A DNA stretch of 29,967 nt. Source: Pseudomonadota bacterium (lineage in GTDB: Bacteria > Pseudomonadota > Alphaproteobacteria > Rhizobiales > Devosiaceae). The notes beneath the pieces are model-generated. The model was not told the origin of the DNA. It made no database searches and saw only the letters and a program-made list of their open reading frames with translations. The stretch lies in NCBI GenBank assembly GCA_023430705.1, contig JAEYZJ010000328.1, positions 1-29,967 of the forward strand, in the 5' to 3' direction. This document shows positions 1 to 9,974 of this stretch, one piece after another. Every line of letters begins with the position of its first letter. Position 1 is the stretch's first letter. The translations under genes were made by a program, and so were the position numbers.

Positions 1-66
1 TCGAAGCCGGATCGCCGCGCCGTCCGGCCGGATTACTGCGGTCGTGGGTCGGTTGCCTCGCCCCCG

Positions 67-2532
<2,466 letters not shown>

Positions 2533-2627
2533 TCAAGGCTGCAGGTCCGCTGACGCTGGTCTAGCGGATGGTGTTCGGATACCCAAGACAAATGGCTATT
2601 TTGGGCCCGTTTTGCAAGGCTTTGAGC

Positions 2628-3746
2628 CTATTTTGCGCCCAGCCGGCCGTCCCTGACGAAGACCCGCTGCGCGCCCTCGCCCAGGGCCTCGAACAGCATG
2701 GGGTCGGTGCCGGTCATGAAGCACTGCGTGCCAAGCGCGTCGAGCGCCTCGAACAGGGCGGCGCGGCGGTTCGGATCGAGGTGCGCGGCAACCTCGTCGA
2801 GCAGCAGGAACGGGGCAATGCCGGTCGAGCGCTTGACCAGCCGGGCCTGCGCGAGGATCAGCCCGATCAGCAGCGCCTTCTGCTCGCCGGTCGAGCCCAG
2901 CGCCGCCGGCATGTCCTTCTGTGCGTGCCGTACCTCGAGGTCGACGCGGTGCGGGCCGACCAGCGTCCGCCCGGCAGCCCGGTCCCGCGGCCGCTCCCGC
3001 TGCCAGAGCCCGCGCAGCTCCGCTTCGAGCGCGCTCGAGGATTGCGGTTCATGCCGGTCCTCGAACAACGGCGTCAGCGCCACCCGGGCGGCCGGAAAGT
3101 TCGCCTCGTCGACGCCGGCAAGGATCACCGCCTGGAGGTCGGAAAGGCTGTCGGCGCGTGAAAAATGCACCGCCGCCGCGGCCGTCGCCATCTGCGCCTC
3201 GACCGCGTCGATCCAGACCGGGTCGGCATTCTCCTCCACCAGCCGGTTGCGCTGGCGCATCGACTTGTCGTAGTCGCCCACCGCCGCCGAGTGGCCGGGA
3301 ATGAGCGTCGTCACCAGCCGGTCGAGGAAGCGCCGCCGGTCGCCGGCCGGCCCGGTGAACAGCCCGTCCATCGCCGGCGTCAACCACAGCACGCGCAGGT
3401 ACGCGCTCATCTCCTCGATGGTGCGCGCATTGGCGCCGTTGATGCGCACCCGCCGCCCGCCCTCGGTGCCGGCGCCGGTGCCGATATCGACCGGTCCCTC
3501 CGGCGTCTCGATGGTCGAGGCCACCGCCCACAAGCCGTCCGAACCCTGGGCCGCGACGTCCTCGAAGGTCGCGCCGCGCAGGCCCCGGCCGGGCGACAGC
3601 AGCGACACCGCTTCCAGCAGGTTGGTCTTGCCCGCCCCATTGGGGCCGACCAGCACCAGGTGCCGCCCGTCGAGGTCGAGGGCGGCCGTGGCGTAGTTGC
3701 GGAAATGGCTGAGCCGCAGCCGGGAGATGTAGCGGGAGGGATGCAT
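2628..3746 (-). CDS. recF: DNA replication and repair protein RecF
   Basis: RecF is an SMC-like ATPase that helps RecO and RecR load RecA at gaps and supports restart of stalled forks. The protein has 372 residues, typical for the family. The Walker A motif GPNGAGKTN is at 34-42, the ABC-type signature STGEQKALLI at 285-294 and the Walker B/D-loop FLLLDEVAAHLD at 313-324. The ATG start has a modest GAG-containing ribosome site a few bases upstream. It lies 119 bp downstream of dnaN in the same direction, the classical neighbourhood. Transcription probably continues from dnaN, but the spacing leaves room for its own promoter. I see nothing unusual in the sequence. Confidence 0.97.
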   Translation of the reverse strand: MHPSRYISRLRLSHFRNYATAALDLDGRHLVLVGPNGAGKTNLLEAVSLLSPGRGLRGATFEDVAAQGSDGLWAVASTIETPEGPVDIGTGAGTEGGRRVRINGANARTIEEMSAYLRVLWLTPAMDGLFTGPAGDRRRFLDRLVTTLIPGHSAAVGDYDKSMRQRNRLVEENADPVWIDAVEAQMATAAAAVHFSRADSLSDLQAVILAGVDEANFPAARVALTPLFEDRHEPQSSSALEAELRGLWQRERPRDRAAGRTLVGPHRVDLEVRHAQKDMPAALGSTGEQKALLIGLILAQARLVKRSTGIAPFLLLDEVAAHLDPNRRAALFEALDALGTQCFMTGTDPMLFEALGEGAQRVFVRDGRLGAK

Positions 3747-3865
3747 GGCCAGCTCAGCTTAGCACGGCGCTACCGTCCGGGCCGGGATCGATTCCGGGGC
3801 GAGCCTGCCGCCGTGTGCAGTCGGGCAGTCCGGCGACGCATCGCAGCGGGAAAGCCGGCGCAGGC

Positions 3866-4984
3866 CTACACCCGCATCGGCATCAGCACGTAGAGCGCCT
3901 TGGCCTCGCCGTCCTCGCGCACAAGCGTGGGCGAGCCTGCGTCGTTGAACAGGAACACCGCGTTCTCCGAGCGGATCTGCCCGATGATGTCGAGCAGGTA
4001 GCGCGCGTTGAAGCCGATCTCGAAGCTCTCGGGCTCGAACTCGACCGCGATTTCTTCGCTGGCCGTGCCGTGGTCGGGATTGGTCACGCTCAGCTCGAGC
4101 TGGCCTTCCTTGATGCTGAGCTTCACCGCCTTGCCGCCGCGATCCGACGCGATGGTCGAGACGCGGTCGACGGCGGTCGCAAAGCTCGCCCTGTCGACGT
4201 TCATCTGCTTGTCGTTGTTCTTGGGCGTCACCCGGTCGTAGTCGGGGAAGGTGCCCTCGATCAGCTTGGAGAGCAGCACCACGCTGCCCAGCGTGAAGCG
4301 GATCTTGGTGTCGGAGAGCTCGACACTGACGTCGCCGTCGGCGCCGTCCAGCAGCTTCTGCACTTCCGACACGGTCTTCTTGGGCACGATGATGCCCGGC
4401 ATGCCCTTCGAGCCGTCCGGCGCGTCCGTCTCGGCCCGCGCCATGCGGTGCCCGTCGGTGGCCACCGCCCGCAGCGTCGGGCTGCCGTTGACCTCGAGCA
4501 CGTGCATGTAGATGCCGTTGAGATAGTAGCGCGTCTCCTCGTTGGAGATTGCGAACTGGGTCCGCTCGATCAGTTCGCGCAACGCTGCGGCGGGCATCGA
4601 GAAGGTATGGGTGAAGGTGCCGGACTTGAGGTCCGGGAAGCTGTCGGGCGACAGGCACGCGAGGTTGAAGCGCGAGCGCCCCGAGCTCACCGTCAGCTGT
4701 TCGCCGCCATTGTTCTCGAGCCGGACCTCGGCGCCGTCGGCAAGCTTGCGGACGATCTCGTAGAGCGTGTGCGCGGGTACCGTCGTCGTTCCGGCCTGGC
4801 CCACCATCGCCGGAACGCTCTCGGTCACCTCGATGTCGAGGTCGGTGGCGCGCAGGTCCAGCTGGCCATCGGCAGCCTTCAGCAGCACGTTGGCGAGGAT
4901 GGGGTACGTGTTGCGCCGCTCGACCACGCGATGGACGTGACCCAGCGACTTGAGCAGATGATTGCGCTCGAGAGTGACCTTCAT
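3866..4984 (-). CDS. dnaN: DNA polymerase III beta subunit (sliding clamp)
   Basis: This is the ring-shaped clamp that tethers DNA polymerase III to DNA and recruits many repair factors. I place the start at the ATG at 4984 (MKVTLERNHLLKSL), giving 372 residues, the usual length. The open frame extends 36 codons upstream, but that part has no clamp similarity, and a CAGGGG ribosome site sits about ten bases before the chosen ATG. The family features visible are the N-terminal VTLERNHLLKSLGHVHRVVERRNTYPIL strand-helix (1-30 region), the internal VATDGHRMA element and the C-terminal YVLMPMRV tail. Two short inverted repeats, CCCGG/CCGGG at 5018-5032 and CGGC/GCCG at 5001-5012, lie in the leader just before the ribosome site and could shape translation (inference). 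Confidence 0.97.
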   Translation of the reverse strand: MKVTLERNHLLKSLGHVHRVVERRNTYPILANVLLKAADGQLDLRATDLDIEVTESVPAMVGQAGTTTVPAHTLYEIVRKLADGAEVRLENNGGEQLTVSSGRSRFNLACLSPDSFPDLKSGTFTHTFSMPAAALRELIERTQFAISNEETRYYLNGIYMHVLEVNGSPTLRAVATDGHRMARAETDAPDGSKGMPGIIVPKKTVSEVQKLLDGADGDVSVELSDTKIRFTLGSVVLLSKLIEGTFPDYDRVTPKNNDKQMNVDRASFATAVDRVSTIASDRGGKAVKLSIKEGQLELSVTNPDHGTASEEIAVEFEPESFEIGFNARYLLDIIGQIRSENAVFLFNDAGSPTLVREDGEAKALYVLMPMRV

Positions 4985-5113
4985 AAACTCAGAACCCCTG
5001 CGGCATGTGCCGTAACACCCGGTATTGCCGGGCAGCGACATTTGCAAGTGAGGGCGAAAAAGGCAAGGCCACCGGGCGGTGGCGTGCCGCAATCCCTTGG
5101 GAAAACGCCTGCC

Positions 5114-5320
5114 TCAGTGCTTCGCGGCCCGGTTGAGGGCCCGCTCCATTTCGGCGAGCCGGCGTTCGGCTTCCTCGGCGTCGAGACGCGCCAGCATCTC
5201 GTGCCATGCCCGGTCGGGCGGCAACGCCTGTCCCTGGGGTCGGGCGCCGATATCGAGGCGCCGCAGGCCCTTGCGGATCCGCAGCAGCAGCCGCGGGGTA
5301 CGGGTACGCGATGACGTCAA
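5114..5320 (-). CDS. small arginine-rich hypothetical protein between dnaA and dnaN
   Basis: This is a 68-residue frame on the same strand as dnaA and dnaN, filling the gap between them. I do not recognise a family. The N-terminal third is basic ([18 protein letters not shown]). The C-terminal half is a charged, probably helical stretch ([26 protein letters not shown]) that could form a short coiled coil. Nearly every codon ends in G or C, as in the flanking genes, which supports real coding. The start is weak: TTG is the only start codon after the in-frame stop, with no clear ribosome site. An overlapping frame in another phase starts with GTG at 5333 but has poorer codon use. It may be a real, lineage-restricted gene or chance in a GC-rich leader. 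Confidence 0.4.
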   Translation of the reverse strand: MTSSRTRTPRLLLRIRKGLRRLDIGARPQGQALPPDRAWHEMLARLDAEEAERRLAEMERALNRAAKH

Positions 5321-5377
5321 CGCAACTACTCACAAATTGCCCTGCTGGGCAGTACTCACGGCCATTCGGCGGCGGGA

Positions 5378-5398
5378 GGACTCCCTCGGGAGGGAGCC
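5378..5398 (-). terminator. stem-loop 3' of dnaA
   Basis: An inverted repeat of eight to nine base pairs with one bulged base (CTCCCTC pairing with GAGGGAG, flanked by GG/CC) lies about ten bases beyond the dnaA stop codon. There is no T tract, so it is a weak terminator or an RNA-stability hairpin between dnaA and the downstream genes. Confidence 0.4.
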
Positions 5399-5408
5399 GC
5401 AGTATCGG

Positions 5409-6866
5409 TTATTCCTCGAGCATGCGCTTGAGCAGTTCGATCTCCTGCGCCAGCTCGCCGTCGTCCTTGATCATCTGCTCGACCTTGCGCACCGAGTGCA
5501 GCACCGTCGTGTGGTCGCGGCCGCCGAAGCGCCGGCCGATCTCGGGCAGCGAGCGCGAGGTCAGCGCCTTGGCGAGATACATCGCGATCTGGCGCGGCCG
5601 CACCACGTCGCGCGAGCGGCGCGAACTCAGCAGGTCGTTGCGCGGCACCTTGTAGTGGCGCGAGACGATCCGGAGGATGTCCTCGATCCGTACGCGGCGC
5701 GCGTCGCGCTGGCGCACGAGGTCGGCGAGGGTGCGCTCGGCCAGCGCCACGGTGATCGGTTCCTTGGTCAGCTGGTTGGCTGCCAGCAGGCGGTTGACCG
5801 CCCCGTCGAGGTCGCGGCCATGGCTGACCACCACCCGCGCCACGTAGTCGATCACGGCCGGCGCGAAATGCGCGTCCGAGAAGCGCTGCGCCGCCTGTTC
5901 GGCCCGGCGCGTCACGATGGCGCGGCGCAGGTCGAGGTCGAAGGCGTTGATCGGCACCACCAGCCCGCCGGACAGGCGCGAGCGGACGCGTTCGTCGAGC
6001 ATCTCGAGGTCACGCGGCGGCGCGTCGCCGGCCACCACCACCTGCTTGGCCCCGGTCAGCAGCGTGCCCAGCGTGTGGCCGAACTCGGTGGCCGACTTGC
6101 CCTGCAGGAACTGCATGTCGTCGATCAGCAGCAGGTCGACCCGCCGCAGCCACTCCTTGAAGCCGAGCGCCGACTGGCGCTGCACGGCGGTGATGAAGTG
6201 GTACATGAAGTGGTCGGCGGTCAGGTAGACGATGTTCTTGCTCGCATCGCTCCCGCCCGCCGCCCAGGCGATGGCGTTGAGCAGGTGCGACTTGCCCAGG
6301 CCCACGCTCGAGTGGATGTAGACCGGGTTGAAGCTGACGGTGTTGTTCTGCACCGCGTTGGCGACCTGCTTGGCCACCTGCAGCGCCATCTCGTTCGATG
6401 AGCCGACGACGAAGTTCTCGAACGTCATCTTGGCATCGATCGCCGAGCCCGAGAGCGCGTCGCCGCGCGGCGACGGGTTGGTGGCAAGCGGCTCGCGGAC
6501 CGTGCGCGGCGCTGCCGGAGCAGCGGCGATCGCCGGCGGTGCGGCCGGCTCGCTGGCCGGCTCGGCATGGTGCAGCCGCGGGCGGGCCTGGCCATTGACG
6601 CGCACGGTGAAGTGCAGGCGGGCGAGGATCGCGGACTCGGCGCGGAAGGCATCGAGGATCTTTTCGGCGTAGTTCGACTGCACCCAGGAGCACAGGAATC
6701 GGGTCGGCACGCTCAGGTGCGCGAGATCGTCGACGATCTCCTCGAGTTCGAGGCGCGCAAACCAGGAGTTGAACACATCCTCGCCGACGGCGGCCTTGAG
6801 ACGGGCCCGGACACGCTGGAACAGTTCGTTCGCGGGGATGGACTGGCCGTCTTTGCCCGTCGTCAT
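5409..6866 (-). CDS. dnaA: chromosomal replication initiator protein DnaA
   Basis: DnaA is an AAA+ ATPase that binds DnaA boxes, opens the origin and recruits the helicase. I chose the ATG at 6866, preceded by a very strong GGGGGGAG ribosome site five bases upstream, giving 485 residues. The frame stays open to 7040 with another ATG at 6956, but neither has a comparable ribosome site. Domain I spans about 10-90 and an Ala/Pro-rich linker about 100-140. The AAA+ core has the P-loop [10 protein letters not shown] at 186-195, Walker [10 protein letters not shown] at 245-253 and the box VII arginine region [10 protein letters not shown] at 292-301. Domain IV carries the DNA-binding signature [16 protein letters not shown] at 448-463. 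It heads the dnaN-recF-gyrB series and is preceded by a long gene-free region likely to carry its promoter. Confidence 0.98.
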   Translation of the reverse strand: MTTGKDGQSIPANELFQRVRARLKAAVGEDVFNSWFARLELEEIVDDLAHLSVPTRFLCSWVQSNYAEKILDAFRAESAILARLHFTVRVNGQARPRLHHAEPASEPAAPPAIAAAPAAPRTVREPLATNPSPRGDALSGSAIDAKMTFENFVVGSSNEMALQVAKQVANAVQNNTVSFNPVYIHSSVGLGKSHLLNAIAWAAGGSDASKNIVYLTADHFMYHFITAVQRQSALGFKEWLRRVDLLLIDDMQFLQGKSATEFGHTLGTLLTGAKQVVVAGDAPPRDLEMLDERVRSRLSGGLVVPINAFDLDLRRAIVTRRAEQAAQRFSDAHFAPAVIDYVARVVVSHGRDLDGAVNRLLAANQLTKEPITVALAERTLADLVRQRDARRVRIEDILRIVSRHYKVPRNDLLSSRRSRDVVRPRQIAMYLAKALTSRSLPEIGRRFGGRDHTTVLHSVRKVEQMIKDDGELAQEIELLKRMLEE

Positions 6867-7317
6867 GATCACTCCCCCCTCGTTTCCGCCTTCCCCCTTT
6901 CCGGTTTTATCGCCCAATACCCAGTCAGCACGACTTGCCGCCGCTTGTGTCGCCATCGTGATTTCAGCCCCGATCAATGTTTCTTCAGCCGCCCCTTGAA
7001 GGCACGGCGCCGCCAGTCCCGTCTGCCGTTTTTCAGGCAAACCTTATCCGTCCGCGGACTTCGCCACGGTTCAGCATGGTAAATATTTCACTAGGACCGG
7101 GTCGTTGACTACGCCCGGCTACTGCAACGTCCTGCGTACGTGCAAGACCACTCTGTTTACCAGTTCAATTCAGTCTACGAATGGAATTCCCCAAGACTGT
7201 CAGCCGTGTCCCAAACCGCCCATCAGCCACGATCTCAAGTTAGCATTCTGTACGCAACACTACCCATCGCCCGGTTCTTCGCCCGCTTGTCTTGGGTCAG
7301 TGGAGGCATCTTAGTGG

Positions 7318-7348
7318 CCCCCAATTCTCCAATCAACGGGGGTTTTTT
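7318..7348 (+). terminator. hairpin plus T6, rho-independent-like, plus strand
   Basis: CCCCC at 7318-7322 can pair with GGGGG at 7338-7342 across a 15-base loop, and TTTTTT follows directly at 7343-7348. The arrangement reads as a terminator only on the plus strand. No plus-strand gene precedes it, so it may end a small RNA or antisense transcript running against the dnaA leader. The short stem keeps confidence low. Confidence 0.4.
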
Positions 7349-7405
7349 GCCTTGAGGGGGTTGACTCGCGACTCTCGCAAAAAGCTTTCCGGCCCGGCGG
7401 CCCCG

Positions 7406-7421
7406 GCCTTAAATTTAAGGC
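7406..7421. repeat. 16-bp perfect palindrome GCCTTAAATTTAAGGC
   Basis: This is a perfect palindrome with an AT-only core of ten bases in otherwise GC-rich DNA, about 540 bp upstream of dnaA and between GANTC sites. It could be a protein-binding site or an easily melted element. Its two TTAA words recall CtrA half sites, but the spacing (two bases, not seven) does not fit the known CtrA site. Confidence 0.55.
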
Positions 7422-7667
7422 GCTGTGACTCAACGTGGAATCGCCGTTTTCGTCCCTGGGGCCATCCCCCTGGCAGGGCGGCGGCGCAGGCCCGGGGGAG
7501 ACGATTCATTTCAGGCTCGAGCCAGAAATTCGCCTGACGGCAGCGGCCAAAGTGCCGGAAACGCTGGGGTTTCGAGCGGGGATAACTCTACGGGCGAACT
7601 GTCGCAATCCGGTCACAGTCCCGGCCGGGCGCAGCGCCGTTCTCAGCCGGCAACATGCCGGAAATGC

Positions 7668-7690
7668 AAAGGGCCCCCGATGGGAGCCCT
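7668..7690 (-). terminator. rpsT terminator
   Basis: Reading the minus strand just after rpsT, AGGGCTCCC pairs with GGGGGCCCT (nine pairs, one G-T) across a three-base loop, followed by TTT. The position 33 bp beyond the rpsT stop and the strong stem support a rho-independent terminator, although the T tract is short. Confidence 0.75.
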
Positions 7691-7722
7691 GTGCCAGTTC
7701 GATACAGAGAGGCGCGGGGCTG

Positions 7723-7989
7723 TTAAGCCTGCAGCGCCTTCACGCGGGAGTTGAGGCGGCTCACCTTGCGGGCCGCCACGTTGGCGTGGACGATGCCCTT
7801 CTGGGCCGCACGCACGATCTCCGGCTCGGCGGCCTTGAGGGCCTCGATGGCGATCTTGTGGTCGCCGGCGGTGATGGCTTCCTCGACCTTGCGGACGAAA
7901 GTGCGCATACGCGAACGGCGCGACTTGTTCACCGCGGTGCGGGCTTCGATCTTGCGGTTGGCCTTTTTGGCCGAGGCGGTATTGGCCAT
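7723..7989 (-). CDS. rpsT: 30S ribosomal protein S20
   Basis: S20 is a small basic protein that binds 16S rRNA early in 30S subunit assembly. The start is the ATG at 7989 ([13 protein letters not shown]), with the ribosome site AAGAGG a few bases upstream. This gives 88 residues, the usual size. The longer open frame upstream to 8070 has no S20 similarity. The lysine/arginine-rich helices ([31 protein letters not shown]) and the conserved C-terminal part ([22 protein letters not shown]) are clear. In many alphaproteobacteria rpsT lies directly upstream of dnaA, as here. A terminator follows the stop codon. Confidence 0.97.
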   Translation of the reverse strand: MANTASAKKANRKIEARTAVNKSRRSRMRTFVRKVEEAITAGDHKIAIEALKAAEPEIVRAAQKGIVHANVAARKVSRLNSRVKALQA

Positions 7990-8149
7990 GAAATCCTCTT
8001 GGCGCTTCAACCCGATGGTGCAGCCTTTCGAGCCGCTCTGCCATGGGCGATGAAATGGAAGCGGCGGCACCCGGCCGCCAAGTTGGGGGGTGTATAGGCG
8101 CGAGGGGGCGTGGCGTCAACTGGATTCAGGCGCTGCCGCGTCCTGGCCC

Positions 8150-9043
8150 TCAATGCTGGCAGACCGGGCAGAAGAAGGTCGACCGCCCGGACTGCACGAT
8201 GCGCTTGATCGTGCCGCGGCAGCCCGGCGTCGGGCAGGGCTCGCCCTCGCGGTCGTAGACAGCGAAACGGTGCTGGAAGTAGCCCGAGTTGCCCTCCGCG
8301 TTGCGGAAGTCGCGCAGCGTCGAGCCGCCGGCGTCGATGGCCTCGACCAGCACCGCCCGCACCCCGTCCGCCAGGTCCTCGAGGCGCTTCGAGGGCTTGC
8401 CCGACTTCAGCACCAGCGTCCCCGCCGCACGGTCCGGCCGGATATGGGCCCGGTACAGCGCCTCGCTGACATAGATGTTGCCCAGCCCCGCCACCACCCG
8501 CTGGTCGAGCAGCGCCGCCTTCATCGGCGCCTTCTTGCCGGCGAAACGGTCCGCCATTTCCGCGGCATTGAACGCGTTCGACAGCGGCTCCGGTCCGAGT
8601 CCGGCGAGCAGCGGGCTGTCCTCGTCGTGATCGAACAGGTCCATGAAGCCGAAGCGCCGCGCGTCATTATAGATGAGCTTCATGCGCCCGTGCCGGGGAT
8701 GTGTGAGCTCCATGACCAGGTGGTCGTGCTTGCGGTCCTCCGTCGGCTCGTAGTAGCGCGACGGCTCCTTGTACCTGAAATCCTCGAAGCGGTAGCTGCC
8801 GGTCATTCCCAGGTGGCTGAGCCAGGTCATCGGTCTGCCGTCGGCCGTCTGCAGGCGGAACAGCAGGTACTTGGCCCGCCGCGCGAGGCTGGTGATGGTG
8901 GCCCCTTCGAGCGCCTGCGCAAAACCCTCGGGAAAGGGGAACCTGAGATCCTTGCGGTTCAGCGTCACCCTGTCGATATGCGCGCCGGTGACATAGGGCT
9001 CGAGTCCGCGGCGGACGGTCTCGACCTCTGGCAGTTCTGGCAT
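8150..9043 (-). CDS. mutM: formamidopyrimidine-DNA glycosylase (Fpg/MutM)
   Basis: MutM removes 8-oxoguanine and ring-opened purines from DNA and nicks the abasic site. The 297-residue protein begins MPELPEVET, where P2 is the catalytic nucleophile and E3 the conserved acid. K58 (RRAKYL) is the conserved lysine and HLGMTG follows at 77-82. The helix-two-turn-helix region AGLGNIYVSEALYRAHI is intact. The C-terminal zinc finger has C270, C275, C292 and C295 (C-X4-C-X16-C-X2-C). All active-site elements are present. It is transcribed away from ubiE, and the 171-bp gap between the two starts should hold both promoters. Confidence 0.98.
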   Translation of the reverse strand: MPELPEVETVRRGLEPYVTGAHIDRVTLNRKDLRFPFPEGFAQALEGATITSLARRAKYLLFRLQTADGRPMTWLSHLGMTGSYRFEDFRYKEPSRYYEPTEDRKHDHLVMELTHPRHGRMKLIYNDARRFGFMDLFDHDEDSPLLAGLGPEPLSNAFNAAEMADRFAGKKAPMKAALLDQRVVAGLGNIYVSEALYRAHIRPDRAAGTLVLKSGKPSKRLEDLADGVRAVLVEAIDAGGSTLRDFRNAEGNSGYFQHRFAVYDREGEPCPTPGCRGTIKRIVQSGRSTFFCPVCQH

Positions 9044-9160
9044 GAGAGCTTGGTCCTTTCGCCCCGGTATGTTGCCGCCGAACCTACAACACGCAAGCGC
9101 CGGGCGATGTCAGCCTTTATCGGGATCGCGACCGGCGCGGCCATGCGCCTCCGTGAAGCA

Positions 9161-9189
9161 TGGCAACCTTAACCCCTCTCGGTTATAAC
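9161..9189 (+). promoter_or_regulatory. possible promoter of ubiE-ubiB
   Basis: TGGCAA at 9161-9166 and TATAAC at 9184-9189 are separated by 17 bases and lie 26 bp before the ubiE start. The -10 match is good, the -35 match moderate. This is a pattern match only. Confidence 0.35.
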
Positions 9190-9214
9190 CCGCCCAGTTC
9201 CGGAGACCCCAGGC

Positions 9215-9970
9215 ATGGCTGAGACCACCCATTTCGGCGACAGCACGGTCGCCCTCGAGGACAAGCAGGGACTGGTCAACGACGTCTTCCACCGCGTCGC
9301 CGACCGCTACGACCTGATGAACGACCTGATGAGCGGCGGCGTGCACCGGCTCTGGAAGGACGCCATGGTCGCGCGCCTCGCGCCGCCCAAGCAGGGCTCC
9401 GCGCCCTATCGCGTGCTCGACATGGCGGGCGGCACCGGCGACATTGCCGAGCGCATCGTCAACGCCTCGGTCGGCTTCGCCGAGGTGACGGTCTCCGACA
9501 TCAATTCCGACATGCTGCGCGTCGGCGCCGAGCGCGCGAGGAAGTGGCGCTTTCCCGGCCAGGTGCAGTTCATCGAGGCGAACGCCGAGGCCCTGCTTTT
9601 CGAGGACGAGAGCTTCGACGCCTACACCATCGCCTTCGGCATCCGGAACGTGCCCCGCATCGAACTGGCGCTCAGCGAAGCCCATCGCGTACTGAAGCGT
9701 GGCGGGCGCTTCCTCTGCCTCGAGTTCAGCCAGGTCGACACCCCCGTGCTGGCCGAGGTCTACAAGGCCTTCTCCGACCGCGTCATCCCGCCCATCGGCC
9801 GCGCCGTCACCGGCGATGCGCAGCCTTACCGGTACCTCGTCGAATCGATCCGCAAGTTCCCCACCGCTGAGCATTTCTCGCAGATGATCGCGGCGGCCGG
9901 CTTCCGGCGCGTCACCTGCACGGCCTTCTCGGGCAATATCGCGGCCCTCCACGCGGCCTGGAAGCTCTGA
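9215..9970 (+). CDS. ubiE: ubiquinone/menaquinone biosynthesis C-methyltransferase UbiE
   Basis: UbiE transfers a methyl group from S-adenosylmethionine to the quinone ring during ubiquinone (and, where present, menaquinone) synthesis. The protein has 251 residues, the family norm. The SAM-binding motif [12 protein letters not shown] is at 67-78, SDINSDML follows as the acidic loop, and the family signatures AFGIRNV and [10 protein letters not shown] come later. The N-terminal [33 protein letters not shown] segment is typical of UbiE. The ATG start has a GGAGACC ribosome site. It is followed four bases later by ubiB, so the two genes form an operon. Confidence 0.97.
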   Translation: MAETTHFGDSTVALEDKQGLVNDVFHRVADRYDLMNDLMSGGVHRLWKDAMVARLAPPKQGSAPYRVLDMAGGTGDIAERIVNASVGFAEVTVSDINSDMLRVGAERARKWRFPGQVQFIEANAEALLFEDESFDAYTIAFGIRNVPRIELALSEAHRVLKRGGRFLCLEFSQVDTPVLAEVYKAFSDRVIPPIGRAVTGDAQPYRYLVESIRKFPTAEHFSQMIAAAGFRRVTCTAFSGNIAALHAAWKL

Positions 9971-9974
9971 CGCC

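Larger units (their letters stand above)
6867..7722. other. 856-bp gene-free region between dnaA and rpsT
   Basis: No frame here looks like a real gene. Seen in it are a cluster of five GANTC sites (7363, 7370, 7427, 7438, 7503), a 16-bp perfect palindrome at 7406-7421, a plus-strand hairpin with T6 at 7318-7348, a CCGGCA/TGCCGG hairpin at 7647-7661 and the rpsT terminator at 7668-7690. Only two partial DnaA-box-like words are present (TTATCC on the plus strand near 7046, its complement near 7581). The stretch around 7090-7350 is clearly less GC-rich than the genes. It probably contains the dnaA promoter and may contain origin DNA, but the sequence alone does not prove an origin. Confidence 0.6.

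Noticed and set aside
1..66. Terminator after gyrB
   Set aside because: Only short GC-rich self-complementary words and no T tract are visible before the window edge.
6867..7040. N-terminal extension of DnaA to 7040 or 6956
   Set aside because: The frame is open, but the ATG at 6866 has by far the best ribosome site and gives a normal-length DnaA.
7406..7421. CtrA-binding site
   Set aside because: The two TTAA words are two bases apart, whereas the known CtrA site needs seven.
7041..7600. Firm call of a replication origin
   Set aside because: Only two partial DnaA-box words (TTATCC) are visible and no array of full boxes; the GANTC cluster alone is not proof.
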